This document shows positions 8,036-16,672 of a stretch of DNA of 64,000 nt, one piece after another (the stretch's first letter is position 1; each line of letters starts with the position of its first letter). Source of the DNA: an uncultured Collinsella sp. (GTDB lineage Bacteria; Actinomycetota; Coriobacteriia; Coriobacteriales; Coriobacteriaceae); contig UQIH01000002.1 of the NCBI GenBank assembly GCA_900541145.1, positions 1 to 64,000 of the forward strand, given 5' to 3'. Below the pieces are notes generated by a model. The model had not been told where the DNA came from. It was given only the letters and a program-made list of their open reading frames with translations, and made no database searches. A program made the translations under genes and the position numbers.

Positions 8036-9556
8036 GTGAGAGAGGAGAGCCCCCGACAAGGTATGAGGAGGCCCGACTCGGACCGTGCTTCCTCACGTCG
8101 CACCACACCGCGTTCCAGCCGCGGCGGGCAGTCGTTTAGCGAACGCTATATTGCCGGCGTTCCCGCCCGTATCATGCGCCCCCGTTTGATATTCATGGCC
8201 TGCTTGTTTACCTTGGTATGCTTTGGCCTGCTGATGGTGTACTCGGCGTCTTCGGTCGAGGCGCTGCACGAGAATGGCTCGGCGACGTTTTTTCTGGGTC
8301 GACAGGCCGCGTTTGCCGTGGTCGGTGTTCTGGCGCTGATTGCCATCGTGCGCGTTTTGCCGGACAGCTGGTTTGGGGAGGATGTGCTCAGGATCTTCCT
8401 CATAGGTATGATAGGGCTACTGTTTTTGGTGTTCTTGGTGGGCAGCGGCAGCCGTGGCGCCACGCGCTGGCTCAACATCGCCGGCATTCAGTTCCAGCCT
8501 TCCGAGTTTTTAAAGCCATTTGCCATTGCGTATTCGGCCATCATGCTTGACCGCTTCTTTTCGCCCGGTGGCAACATCAACGAATTCCTTCGCAAGATGG
8601 GCATCTACCTGGGCATTTCGCTCTTTCTGATCTTTATCCAGCCCGATTTCGGTACTGTCCTGATCATCCTGTTGACCCTCATGTGCATGGCGTTGTTTGC
8701 GGGTCTCGACCCCAGATTTATCATCGGCGTGATAATCTTCGGTATTCTCGTGATCGTGATTGCGCTTGTCGCAGAGCCGTACCGTATGGTGCGTATTCAG
8801 GTTGCCTTGAACCCTTGGGCCGACGAGTATGGTGATGGCTATCAGGCCACGCTTGCCATCATGGCCTTTGCTTCGGGCGGTCTGTTCGGCCGTGGCATCG
8901 GCAACTCAACCATGAAGTACTCGTATCTGCCCGAGGCGCACAATGACTACATCTTGGCCATCATTGGCGAGGAAGTCGGTTTTGTCGGAACCGTGCTGTT
9001 CTTCTTGGTGTTTGCGATGCTGATCTACTCGGCGTTTCGCATTGCCGAGCAGGCGACCGATCGTCGGGGCGCGCTCATGGCGTCTGGCTCCGCGGTCATT
9101 CTCGCGGTGCAGTTTTTGATTAACGCGCTGGGCATCCTCAACGTGTTTCCCATGACGGGCAAACCGTTGCCGTTTATTAGCTACGGCGGTTCGTCGATTA
9201 TTGTGTCGCTCATGCTTGCCGGGTTGATCCTGCGCGTTTCGTACGAGAGCGCCCGCCGCGATGAGTATGACCGCCGCCGTGAGAGCTTTGCCGTTATGGA
9301 TGAGAGTACCGCCGGCTTGCCCCACGTGCGCGGCGAGCGATCTTCGCGTAACGGTTTTACCGTCCTGGATGGCTCTGCGACCGAGCCGGCAGCCCGCCCG
9401 CGTCAGCGAACGGTGCCGCAAGGTCGTCCTCAGCGCCCCACTCCTCGCAATGCGGGCGGCGGATATAATCGAATCGATTTGAACTCGGACCCGTCGGCGC
9501 GTCTGCGTACCGACGACCAGGGACCGCGTGTACGAAGGGACTACCATGACCGATAA
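8036..9556 (+). CDS. ftsW: Septal peptidoglycan glycosyltransferase FtsW (SEDS family)
   Basis: FtsW polymerises lipid II at the division site together with FtsI. The 506-residue polytopic protein has the SEDS signatures: FQPSEFLKP in the first half and the late PLPFISYGGSSI block next to the last helix. The GTG start at 8036 is chosen because AGGGG lies 5 bp upstream. About 48 Arg/Ser-rich residues precede the first membrane helix (about 50-70). A basic, Pro/Arg-rich cytoplasmic tail of about 100 residues (from about 402) follows the last helix, longer than is common for FtsW. The gene overlaps murG by 11 bp. Confidence 0.94.
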   Translation: MREESPRQGMRRPDSDRASSRRTTPRSSRGGQSFSERYIAGVPARIMRPRLIFMACLFTLVCFGLLMVYSASSVEALHENGSATFFLGRQAAFAVVGVLALIAIVRVLPDSWFGEDVLRIFLIGMIGLLFLVFLVGSGSRGATRWLNIAGIQFQPSEFLKPFAIAYSAIMLDRFFSPGGNINEFLRKMGIYLGISLFLIFIQPDFGTVLIILLTLMCMALFAGLDPRFIIGVIIFGILVIVIALVAEPYRMVRIQVALNPWADEYGDGYQATLAIMAFASGGLFGRGIGNSTMKYSYLPEAHNDYILAIIGEEVGFVGTVLFFLVFAMLIYSAFRIAEQATDRRGALMASGSAVILAVQFLINALGILNVFPMTGKPLPFISYGGSSIIVSLMLAGLILRVSYESARRDEYDRRRESFAVMDESTAGLPHVRGERSSRNGFTVLDGSATEPAARPRQRTVPQGRPQRPTPRNAGGGYNRIDLNSDPSARLRTDDQGPRVRRDYHDR

Positions 9557-10661
9557 AATGACCGTTGCTATTGCAGCCGGCGGCACGGCAGGACACATCA
9601 ACCCCGCGCTCGCCTTGGCCGAAGAGCTGCGTGACCGTGGCCACCACGTTGTGTTCGTGGGCCAGTCGCGCAAGCTCGAGGGTCGTCTTGTCCCCGAGGC
9701 TGGGTTTGATTTTGTGCCCATTACGGTCACGGGCTTCGACCGCTCCCGTCCTTGGACGGCGCTGACCTCGCTGTGGCGTGTCAACAAGGCCAAGCGTGCG
9801 CTCGCCAGTCATTTCTCAAAGGTCGGCAAGCCCGATGCCGCCATCGGTTTTGGTGCCTATGTCGAGGTTCCACTGCTGGGGTGGTGCAAGGGCGCAGGCG
9901 TCCCGTATCTGCTGCATGAGCAGAACTCTGTTCCGGGCCTGGCCAACAAGATGATGAACTCCCACGCCGCCCGCGTGTGCATCTCGGTGCCGGCAGCGCG
10001 GTCGGTCTTTGAGCGCGAAGGTGACCCTGGCCACGTGCTCATGACCGGCAACCCCGTACGTCGCTCGGTAATCGAGGGCGATCGCGCTCGCGGCCGCAAG
10101 GCACTTGGCGTTCCCGAGGACGCTACGCTGCTGCTCGTCTTTGGCGGTTCACTTGGCGCCCAGCACCTCAACGAGCGCGTGGTCTCGCTCAAAAACGAGC
10201 TGCTTTCGCGCAAGAACCTCTATGTGTTGCATTCGACGGGTGCCGACGGCTTTGAGGAGACCGAGCGCGCTTTGGCGCTGACGCCCGAGGAGGCGAAGCG
10301 TTACCGTGTCCAGCCTTACATCGACAACATGGGCGATATGCTGGCTGCTGCCGATTTGGTGCTCTCGCGTTCGGGCGCATCGAGCGTGGCCGAGATCGCT
10401 GCGCTCGCCGTGCCCTCGGTGCTCGTGCCGTACCCGCATGCGACGGCCGACCATCAAACCACCAATGCCCGTTATCTGGTCGACGCCGGGGCCGGTGTGC
10501 TCTGCGCCGATGCCGATATCGACGGTTCTGCCTTTGCCGATGAGCTGCTGCACCTGGTCGATGACGCGGCGGCGCGCGACGCCATGCGTCAGGCGGCGCG
10601 TGGTCTGGCTCAGGATAGGGCCGCCGCTCTTCTGGCGGATGCGGTAGAGGGTTTGCGTTAG
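9546..10661 (+). CDS. murG: UDP-GlcNAc:lipid I N-acetylglucosaminyltransferase MurG
   Basis: MurG converts lipid I to lipid II at the cytoplasmic face of the membrane. From ATG 9546 it has 371 residues. It shows the GT28 motifs: the N-terminal glycine loop AAGGTAGHINPALA, GAYVEVP, LHEQNSVPGLAN, and the C-terminal UDP-GlcNAc site GGSLGAQHLN plus SGASSVAEIA. An in-frame GTG at 9528 would add six residues, but GAAGGGA sits at proper spacing before the ATG. The start overlaps the end of ftsW by 11 bp, suggesting coupled translation. Confidence 0.96.
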   Translation: MTDKMTVAIAAGGTAGHINPALALAEELRDRGHHVVFVGQSRKLEGRLVPEAGFDFVPITVTGFDRSRPWTALTSLWRVNKAKRALASHFSKVGKPDAAIGFGAYVEVPLLGWCKGAGVPYLLHEQNSVPGLANKMMNSHAARVCISVPAARSVFEREGDPGHVLMTGNPVRRSVIEGDRARGRKALGVPEDATLLLVFGGSLGAQHLNERVVSLKNELLSRKNLYVLHSTGADGFEETERALALTPEEAKRYRVQPYIDNMGDMLAAADLVLSRSGASSVAEIAALAVPSVLVPYPHATADHQTTNARYLVDAGAGVLCADADIDGSAFADELLHLVDDAAARDAMRQAARGLAQDRAAALLADAVEGLR

Positions 10662-10758
10662 TTAGACGGGATATCGTCGGTCGCCCTCGCGCTGATGCGG
10701 TTGGTGCGGTACAGTTAACGGGTTACAGGCAGTGTTTACGCAAGGAGTACACGAGCAC

Positions 10759-12177
10759 ATGGCTGATTCCCAGACTGCAACCTCCGCGCCCGAGTTTAAG
10801 AGCGCCCACTTTATCGGTATCGGCGGCGCCGGCATGAGCGGCATCGCCCTCGTTCTGCACGAGCGCGGTTATGCCGTTACCGGCTCCGACCTTAAGACGT
10901 CACGTTATATCCGCCAGCTTACCCGCGCTGGTGTGAAGGTGCATGTGGGCCATGAGGCCGCCACGATCGACGAGGTCAAGCCCGACGTGGTTGTTGTCTC
11001 CACCGCTATTCCGGAGTCCAACCCCGAGCTCGTGCGCGCTCGCGAGCTTGGTATTCCCGTGTGGCCCCGTGCCAAGATGCTCTCTGCTTTGGGCCACGGC
11101 TACACCACCGTCGCTGTTGCCGGCACGCATGGCAAGACCACCACGTCTTCGATGTGCGCCACCATGCTCGACCGCATGGGTCTGGATCCGAGCTTCCTGA
11201 TCGGTGGCATCGTCGAGGGCTATGACACGAACGGCAAGAACGGCTCGGGCGACTACTTTGTCGCCGAGGCCGACGAGTCCGACAGCTCCTTCCTGTTCCT
11301 GAACCCCAACGTGGTCATTGTGACCAACGTCGAGGCCGACCACCTCGATCACTACTCGGGTATCGAGGAGATCGAGGCAACTTTCGCCAAATTCATGAGC
11401 CTGGTGGGCGAGGAGGGCACCGCCATCGTCTGCGGTGAGGACCCGCATCTGGTCGAGCTCGCCAAGTCGACGGGCCGTCACGTGCTTTCCTACGGCTTTG
11501 CCGAGAGCAACGACATCGTCTGCATGCACCCGGATGTCAAGGGCATCCAGAGTGACTTTATCGTTCGCTTTGAGGACGGCACTGAGCACGCTGTGGAGAT
11601 CAAGAGCAATCCCGGTCGCCACAACATGCTCAACGCCACGGCGGTGCTCACCGTCGCCCATGTCCTCGGCCTTGACATCGACGCCGCTGCCAAGGCGCTT
11701 TCGAGCTTTGAGGGCGTCCGCCGTCGCTTTACCCATGTGGGCGATATCGATGGCATTACCGTAGTCGATGATTACGGTCATCATCCCACTGAGATCAAGG
11801 CGACGCTTGCTGCCGCTTCGTCGCTGGGCTACAAGCACGTCGACGTCGTGTTCCAGCCGCACCGCTATTCGCGCCTGCAGGCCCTGTGCGACGACTTTGC
11901 CGATGCATTTGCCAATGCCGATAAACTGCTGCTGATTGATGTGTTCTCGGCTGGCGAGATGCCCATTCCGGGTGTCACCTCTAAGATGCTCGCCGATACC
12001 GTGCGCGCCAAGCATCCTGACAAGGAGGTCGTGTATTGCTCCAGCCGTCTTGAGCTCAACCAGGAGCTCGAGCAGATGGTGGGCGAGGGCGACCTGCTGC
12101 TCACTATGGGTGCTGGTGACGTTACGACCGTCGGCCCCGAGTTCATTGAGTATCTGACTGCCAAGAAAGACGCTTAA
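10759..12177 (+). CDS. murC: UDP-N-acetylmuramate--L-alanine ligase MurC
   Basis: MurC adds the first amino acid, L-Ala, to UDP-MurNAc. The 472-residue product begins its core with FIGIGGAGMSGIA, has the P-loop GTHGKTTTSSM and the NVEADHLDHY block, and ends with the DDYGHHPTEI and QPHRYSRL blocks that separate MurC from other Mur ligases. ATG at 10759 is preferred over an in-frame GTG at 10732 because AAGGAG precedes it. The 97-bp gap after murG is the largest in the middle of the cluster and may hold an internal promoter, though I see no convincing one. Confidence 0.96.
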   Translation: MADSQTATSAPEFKSAHFIGIGGAGMSGIALVLHERGYAVTGSDLKTSRYIRQLTRAGVKVHVGHEAATIDEVKPDVVVVSTAIPESNPELVRARELGIPVWPRAKMLSALGHGYTTVAVAGTHGKTTTSSMCATMLDRMGLDPSFLIGGIVEGYDTNGKNGSGDYFVAEADESDSSFLFLNPNVVIVTNVEADHLDHYSGIEEIEATFAKFMSLVGEEGTAIVCGEDPHLVELAKSTGRHVLSYGFAESNDIVCMHPDVKGIQSDFIVRFEDGTEHAVEIKSNPGRHNMLNATAVLTVAHVLGLDIDAAAKALSSFEGVRRRFTHVGDIDGITVVDDYGHHPTEIKATLAAASSLGYKHVDVVFQPHRYSRLQALCDDFADAFANADKLLLIDVFSAGEMPIPGVTSKMLADTVRAKHPDKEVVYCSSRLELNQELEQMVGEGDLLLTMGAGDVTTVGPEFIEYLTAKKDA

Positions 12178-12182
12178 GTCTA

Positions 12183-13094
12183 ATGGGTCTGTTTAACGCC
12201 GTCATGGCGCTCTCGGGCATGATCGACACAGATGTGATCGAGGACGAGCGCCTTGCGCGTCATACGAGCTATCGTATCGGCGGCAAGGCCGACCTCTTTG
12301 TGACGTGCCATAGCTATCATGCCCTCCGCCGCGCCGTGGCGGTGCTCGATCGCGAGCAGGTGCCGTGGGTCATCATCGGCAAGGGCTCCAATCTGCTGGT
12401 TGCCGATGGCGGTTATCGCGGTGCCGTCATTTCGCTCGGACGTGAGTTTCAGCGCACGGTTGTTGCCGATGACGGTTGTACGCTGACGGTCGGTGCGGGC
12501 GTGATGTTTGCGCGCCTGGTCAACGATGCCCTGTCGCGTAGCCTCTCGGGCCTTGAGTTTGCCGTTGGCATCCCTGGCTCGGTCGGCGGTGCGATATCTA
12601 TGAATGCCGGCACACGGACCGAGTGGATTGGCTCGCTGGTCGAGGATGTCGTAACGTTTGACCCGGCATCCGGTATCAAGCATTATGCGGGGTCCGAGAT
12701 CACTTGGGGCTACCGCGAATGTAGCCTTCCCCGCAATGAGATCATCCTCGAGTGTGTGCTCAAGCTTAAACCGGCGCCCAAGGCCGACATTCGCGAGCGC
12801 ATGGAGCGGTACCTGACGAGGCGCAAGCGTACACAGCCCATGGGTCGCGCATCCTGCGGGTCGGTCTTTCGCAATCCGCCCGATGCGAGCGTGGGCAAGC
12901 TTATCGAGGATTGTGGATTAAAGGGTTTTTCGATTGGCGGCGCGGAAGTTTCGCCCGTTCACGCTAATTTTATCGTTAATAACGGAACCGCCTCGGCCGA
13001 TGACGTTGCCGCGGTTATCAGACATGTGCACGGAAAGGTGAGGGAGGCGTATGGCATCGAGCTCAGACCGGAAGTTAAATTCCTCGGCTTCTAG
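12183..13094 (+). CDS. murB: UDP-N-acetylenolpyruvoylglucosamine reductase MurB
   Basis: MurB is an FAD- and NADPH-dependent reductase that makes UDP-MurNAc. The 303-residue protein carries the FAD-binding pattern GKGSNLLVADGGYRG, then GIPGSVGGAISMNAG, and the substrate block SCGSVFRNP containing the catalytic serine. The start at 12183 is 5 bp after murC; later ATGs at 12204 and 12219 are possible starts. The last 44 bp overlap ftsQ in another frame, an unusually long overlap for this cluster. It stands after murC, upstream of ftsQ, as in many Gram-positive dcw clusters. Confidence 0.95.
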   Translation: MGLFNAVMALSGMIDTDVIEDERLARHTSYRIGGKADLFVTCHSYHALRRAVAVLDREQVPWVIIGKGSNLLVADGGYRGAVISLGREFQRTVVADDGCTLTVGAGVMFARLVNDALSRSLSGLEFAVGIPGSVGGAISMNAGTRTEWIGSLVEDVVTFDPASGIKHYAGSEITWGYRECSLPRNEIILECVLKLKPAPKADIRERMERYLTRRKRTQPMGRASCGSVFRNPPDASVGKLIEDCGLKGFSIGGAEVSPVHANFIVNNGTASADDVAAVIRHVHGKVREAYGIELRPEVKFLGF

Positions 13095-14307
13095 AGCATC
13101 GAAACCCACCTTCCGCCGCGCCGGAGGGCGTTCCGGCGCGCCTGCCAAACCTCAACGCAATACCGTCGCGCACTCTAAGTCTGTCGGGCATGCTCGACAG
13201 ACCAGTCGTCCGGTCGTCGGCTCTCAGCTCGGTAATCGTCCGGCCGCAAAAAAGTCCTCGCGTCCCTCGGTGACGTCAAAGCCTGTTATGGGCGCCAAGC
13301 CTGCCCGTCCCATGGCAACTCCTAAGCCCTCGACGGGAACTAAGGCGGTGCGTCCGGGTCGCACGCTGGGCGCATCGAAACCGCGCTCGCTGACATCGGT
13401 GCCGGCTACCGCCAAGAAGCCTTCGGGTAAAAAAGGCGTCAACCCGTTGTCTTCACTTGGGGCGATGGCAAATAAAACGTCAGACGCCGCTTCTCTCGTT
13501 ACAGGCAAAGGCAAAATCGTGGGCGGCGTTCTGGCCGTCTTGGCCGTGCTCGTCGTCGTTGCCGTCGTGGTGATCAACTCTGGATTGTTTACCGCCACTG
13601 ATATTCAGATTCAAGGCAGCGAGCATGTGACGAAGCACGATGCTATCCAGCTGATCGATTTGCCCGAGGGAACGTCGCTTTTTAACGTCGATCCCGACCA
13701 GATTACCGAGGACCTCAAGCAGAACCCGTGGGTCTCGGGCGTGGATGTCCAGCGCCAGTTCCCGCATACGCTCATCATTACGCCTATGGAGCGCAAGGTC
13801 ATCGCAATTGCCTATATCAGCTCCGATGACCTTGCCTGGGCCATCGGGGATGATGACACCTGGATCGCCCCGCTGTCGACGTCGGTCGAAGTGGATGGCC
13901 AGGGCAACGTCATCACGACAGGGCAGGGCTCAAATACCCTGACCGGCATTGATGCCGCGCTGGCGCTCGCTAAGCACTATGGCGCGGTGTTGTTGACTGA
14001 TGTCTCGGCGGATGTCGCTCCGGTTTCCGGCCAGGCGGTGGGCTCCAAGGCCGTTAAGGCTGGCTTGGATTATGTGCGTGGTTTTTCGAGCGAGTTCTTG
14101 GGACAAGTCAAGGATATTTCCACGCCTTCGGTCGAAGCCATCTCGGCAAACCTCAATAACGGCATTGAGGTGTCGCTGGGCGATTCGAACGATATCGTCA
14201 AGAAGGAGCGCGTAATCACCAAGCTGCTTTCGCAGGTAGAGGGCGTAACGTATATCAATGTGCGCTCTCCGGGTAACTATACATTTAGGAACGCTCCGAC
14301 CTCGTAG
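13051..14307 (+). CDS. ftsQ: Cell division protein FtsQ/DivIB with long basic N-terminus
   Basis: A 418-residue bitopic divisome protein. Its membrane segment is at about residues 156-177. A POTRA domain follows (about 180-250, beginning ATDIQIQGSEHVTK), then an FtsQ-type beta domain, both outside the membrane. POTRA binds FtsW/FtsI, and the beta domain binds FtsB/FtsL-type partners. The cytoplasmic N-terminus of about 155 residues is low-complexity and rich in Lys, Arg, Ser and Pro, much longer than in well-studied FtsQ proteins. ATG 13051 has a strong GGGAGG site and lies inside murB, so translation is probably coupled. No ddl or ftsA gene flanks it. Confidence 0.9.
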   Translation: MASSSDRKLNSSASRASKPTFRRAGGRSGAPAKPQRNTVAHSKSVGHARQTSRPVVGSQLGNRPAAKKSSRPSVTSKPVMGAKPARPMATPKPSTGTKAVRPGRTLGASKPRSLTSVPATAKKPSGKKGVNPLSSLGAMANKTSDAASLVTGKGKIVGGVLAVLAVLVVVAVVVINSGLFTATDIQIQGSEHVTKHDAIQLIDLPEGTSLFNVDPDQITEDLKQNPWVSGVDVQRQFPHTLIITPMERKVIAIAYISSDDLAWAIGDDDTWIAPLSTSVEVDGQGNVITTGQGSNTLTGIDAALALAKHYGAVLLTDVSADVAPVSGQAVGSKAVKAGLDYVRGFSSEFLGQVKDISTPSVEAISANLNNGIEVSLGDSNDIVKKERVITKLLSQVEGVTYINVRSPGNYTFRNAPTS

Positions 14308-14506
14308 CGCTGGTTGATGCTTTGTTGAGGGGCCATACCACGCCGTTTATCTGGTTTGTTTGGTTTTCACGGTCAATTATTTGACTGATACGTTCATAAT
14401 GTGCAAACATAATACGGTTTACCTTTGCATTTACTTTCAACCTGAAGGTTAATGTGCGCAGGGGTCGACCCATGCTATGGCTATAACCTTTGTTCGGAGG
14501 ACCGAC
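14308..14506 (+). promoter_or_regulatory. Upstream region of ftsZ with two short inverted repeats
   Basis: This 199-bp AT-richer gap occupies the place where ftsA usually lies. GTCAA-TTAT-TTGAC at 14372-14385 and AACCT-GA-AGGTT at about 14440-14451 are perfect short inverted repeats. -10-like CATAAT hexamers occur at 14395-14400 and 14408-14413, but none has a good -35 at standard spacing. An ftsZ-specific promoter or operator is likely but not resolved. Confidence 0.4.
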
Positions 14507-15661
14507 ATGCACGAGACAGAGATCAACAACTACCTTGCCGTCATTAAGGTGGTCGGCGTCGGCGGCGGCGGTACCAACGCGGTCAATCGAATGATCGAAG
14601 AGGGCATCCGCGGCGTCGAGTTTGTTGCCATCAACACCGATGCTCAGGCACTCGCGATCTCTGATGCCGATATCAAGGTGCACATCGGCACCGACCTTAC
14701 CCGCGGCCTGGGCGCCGGCGCCAACCCCGAGGTTGGACGCAAGGCTGCCGATGAGTCCCGCGACGACATTGCCGAGGCGCTCGCTGGTGCCGACATGGTG
14801 TTCATCACCTGCGGCGAGGGCGGTGGCACCGGTACCGGCGCTGCTCCCATCGTTGCCGATATCGCGATGAACGAGGTCGGTGCGCTGACCGTCGCCGTCG
14901 TGACCAAGCCCTTCACCTTCGAGGGCCGCAAGCGCAAGAAGAGCGCCGAGGAGGGCATTAAGACCCTCTCCGATTGCGTCGACACCATGATCGTCATCCC
15001 TAACGATAAGCTGCTCGACATCGCCGAGAAGAAGACCACCATGCTCGAGGCCTTCGCGATTGCCGATGGCGTCCTTTCCCAGGGCACCCAGGGCATCACC
15101 GACCTCATCACCGTCCCCGGTATCATCAACCTGGACTTCGCCGATGTTAAGACCATCATGAAGCAGGCCGGTACCGCCATGATGGGTATCGGTACCTCTT
15201 CTGGGGACACCCGTGCCGTCGACGCTGCCCAGCAGGCCATCTCCAGCCCGCTGCTCGAGAGCTCCATCGATGGTGCCACGCGCGTGCTGCTCTCCATCGC
15301 CGGTTCCAAGGACCTGGGCATCCAGGAGATCAGCGACGCCGCCGACGTTGTCGCCAACGCCGTCGACCCCGAGGCCAACATCATCTTCGGTACCGTTGTC
15401 GACGAGTCCCTGGGCGATCAGGTGCGTATCACCGTCATCGCTACGGGCTTCTCCGACTCCAACGTCAACCGTCAGGACGAGCTCTTTGCTGCTCAGCAGT
15501 CTCAGAGCAAGGCCGCTGCCTCCGCTGAGCCGCAGCGCACCGCTCCTGCCACGAGCCCGGCTCAGGCCGCTCCGACCCGCAACGTCGGTGGCACCGAGCT
15601 TCCTAACTTCGGCAACGATCAGTTCGAGCTTCCCGACTTCCTGAAGCGCGGTAGCTTCTAA
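14507..15661 (+). CDS. ftsZ: Cell division protein FtsZ
   Basis: FtsZ is the tubulin-like GTPase that forms the Z-ring. From ATG 14507 it has 384 residues. The tubulin signature GGGTGTG lies at about residues 107-113, and the N-terminal GVGGGGTNAVNRM block is intact. A variable linker rich in Ala, Gln and Pro leads to a C-terminal peptide ending LPDFLKRGSF, the docking site for FtsA/SepF-type partners. An in-frame ATG at 14477 exists, but GGAGG at the right spacing precedes 14507. With no ftsA here, SepF (22026) is the likely anchor. An intrinsic terminator follows at 15688. Confidence 0.98.
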   Translation: MHETEINNYLAVIKVVGVGGGGTNAVNRMIEEGIRGVEFVAINTDAQALAISDADIKVHIGTDLTRGLGAGANPEVGRKAADESRDDIAEALAGADMVFITCGEGGGTGTGAAPIVADIAMNEVGALTVAVVTKPFTFEGRKRKKSAEEGIKTLSDCVDTMIVIPNDKLLDIAEKKTTMLEAFAIADGVLSQGTQGITDLITVPGIINLDFADVKTIMKQAGTAMMGIGTSSGDTRAVDAAQQAISSPLLESSIDGATRVLLSIAGSKDLGIQEISDAADVVANAVDPEANIIFGTVVDESLGDQVRITVIATGFSDSNVNRQDELFAAQQSQSKAAASAEPQRTAPATSPAQAAPTRNVGGTELPNFGNDQFELPDFLKRGSF

Positions 15662-15687
15662 GTCGTTCTTTGCATTGTTGTGCGCAG

Positions 15688-15716
15688 GGGCGTGTCCGTA
15701 TGGACGCGCCCTTTTT
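15688..15716 (+). terminator. Intrinsic terminator after ftsZ
   Basis: GGGCGTGTCC at 15688-15697 pairs with GGACGCGCCC at 15702-15711 (one G-T pair) around a 4-nt loop, followed by five T. It closes the division/cell-wall operon. Confidence 0.9.
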
Positions 15717-15748
15717 ATTTCGACTTTGTAAACTAGAACCTCCAATCT

Positions 15749-15766
15749 CTTTACGTTCCCTTTACG
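15749..15766 (+). promoter_or_regulatory. PHO-box-like direct repeat upstream of pgeF-pst
   Basis: Two identical 7-nt units CTTTACG (15749-15755 and 15760-15766) are separated by 4 nt. That is the 11-bp periodicity and 18-bp length of PhoB/PhoP boxes (E. coli CTGTCAT-N4-CTGTCAT). It lies upstream of a transcription unit that includes pstSCAB-phoU, so phosphate-starvation control is a reasonable inference. Possible -10 elements are TATCCT at 15787 and TATGAC at 15803. Confidence 0.55.
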
Positions 15767-15871
15767 ATTGCCTCCAGCGCAGCAGGTATCCTTTTAGAGA
15801 AGTATGACAGCCGTATAAACGCGGGCTGTAGCGGCGATGCCGCGGTACTTGTGTTATTAGGAGGCTTTAGT

Positions 15872-16672
15872 ATGGCAGCACGTGCGGACAAAGTTTCGCG
15901 TGTCGACCATGATGGAGTTACGTTGGTGGAGGGCGCGACATCCGATGTTCGCTTTGCCTTCACCGAGCGCGCCGGTGGCGTTTCCGAAGATGCGTACTCC
16001 TCACTCAACTTGGGCTCGCATGTTGGCGATGACCCCTTTGCTGTTCAAGAAAATCGTCGTCGTGCGCTCGAGGCTATGGGTGCCGCCGAGTGCGAGCACA
16101 ACCTGCTCGTTCCCAATCAGGTCCATGGTGATCATATCGTTGCGGTGACCTCGAACGGCGCCGATGACCTTGAGGACGTTCGCGAGCAGATTGCCGAGGG
16201 CTGTGATGCCATCGTCTGCACGGCGCATAACGTGCCCGTGCTGCTCTGCTTTGCCGACTGCGTTCCCGTGGTGCTGGTGGCCCCCGGCGGATTTGCCATG
16301 GTGCACTCCGGTTGGAAGGGCACGATTGCACGTATTTCCGCCAAGGCGTGCCAGGCGCTTTGCGATGCTGCCGGTTGCGATGCGAGCGACGTTTCCGCCT
16401 ATATTGGCCCCCATATCTTGGGTGACGAATATGAGGTATCCCAGGAACTCATGGATCGCTTTGCCGCCGAGTTCTCTTGCATCGATGCGAATACCTCTCG
16501 CATGCTTGATCTTTCCGCTGCCATTCGCGAGGCGCTGGTAGATGTCGGTGTCGACGCGGATAATATCGTGGATACCCAGCTTTCGACCGTGCGTCAGAAC
16601 GACCGCTTTTATTCCTACCGTAACGAGGACGGCACCTGTGGGCGCCATGCTGCGATCGGCGTGATGCTATGA
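15872..16672 (+). CDS. pgeF: PgeF/YfiH/YlmD family purine nucleoside phosphorylase-type enzyme
   Basis: A member of the DUF152 (YfiH, LACC1-like) family. Characterised members cleave purine nucleosides, and PgeF has been linked to peptidoglycan precursor editing. The 266-residue protein shows the family blocks NQVHGD, CFADCVPV and MVHSGWKG with the metal-site His and Cys, then the C-terminal GRHAAIGVML. ATG 15872 has AGGAGG 7 bp upstream. In many Gram-positive bacteria this gene (ylmD) follows ftsZ and precedes ylmE-sepF-ylmG-divIVA. Here its stop overlaps pstS by 4 bp, so it is transcribed with the phosphate transporter instead. Confidence 0.88.
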   Translation: MAARADKVSRVDHDGVTLVEGATSDVRFAFTERAGGVSEDAYSSLNLGSHVGDDPFAVQENRRRALEAMGAAECEHNLLVPNQVHGDHIVAVTSNGADDLEDVREQIAEGCDAIVCTAHNVPVLLCFADCVPVVLVAPGGFAMVHSGWKGTIARISAKACQALCDAAGCDASDVSAYIGPHILGDEYEVSQELMDRFAAEFSCIDANTSRMLDLSAAIREALVDVGVDADNIVDTQLSTVRQNDRFYSYRNEDGTCGRHAAIGVML

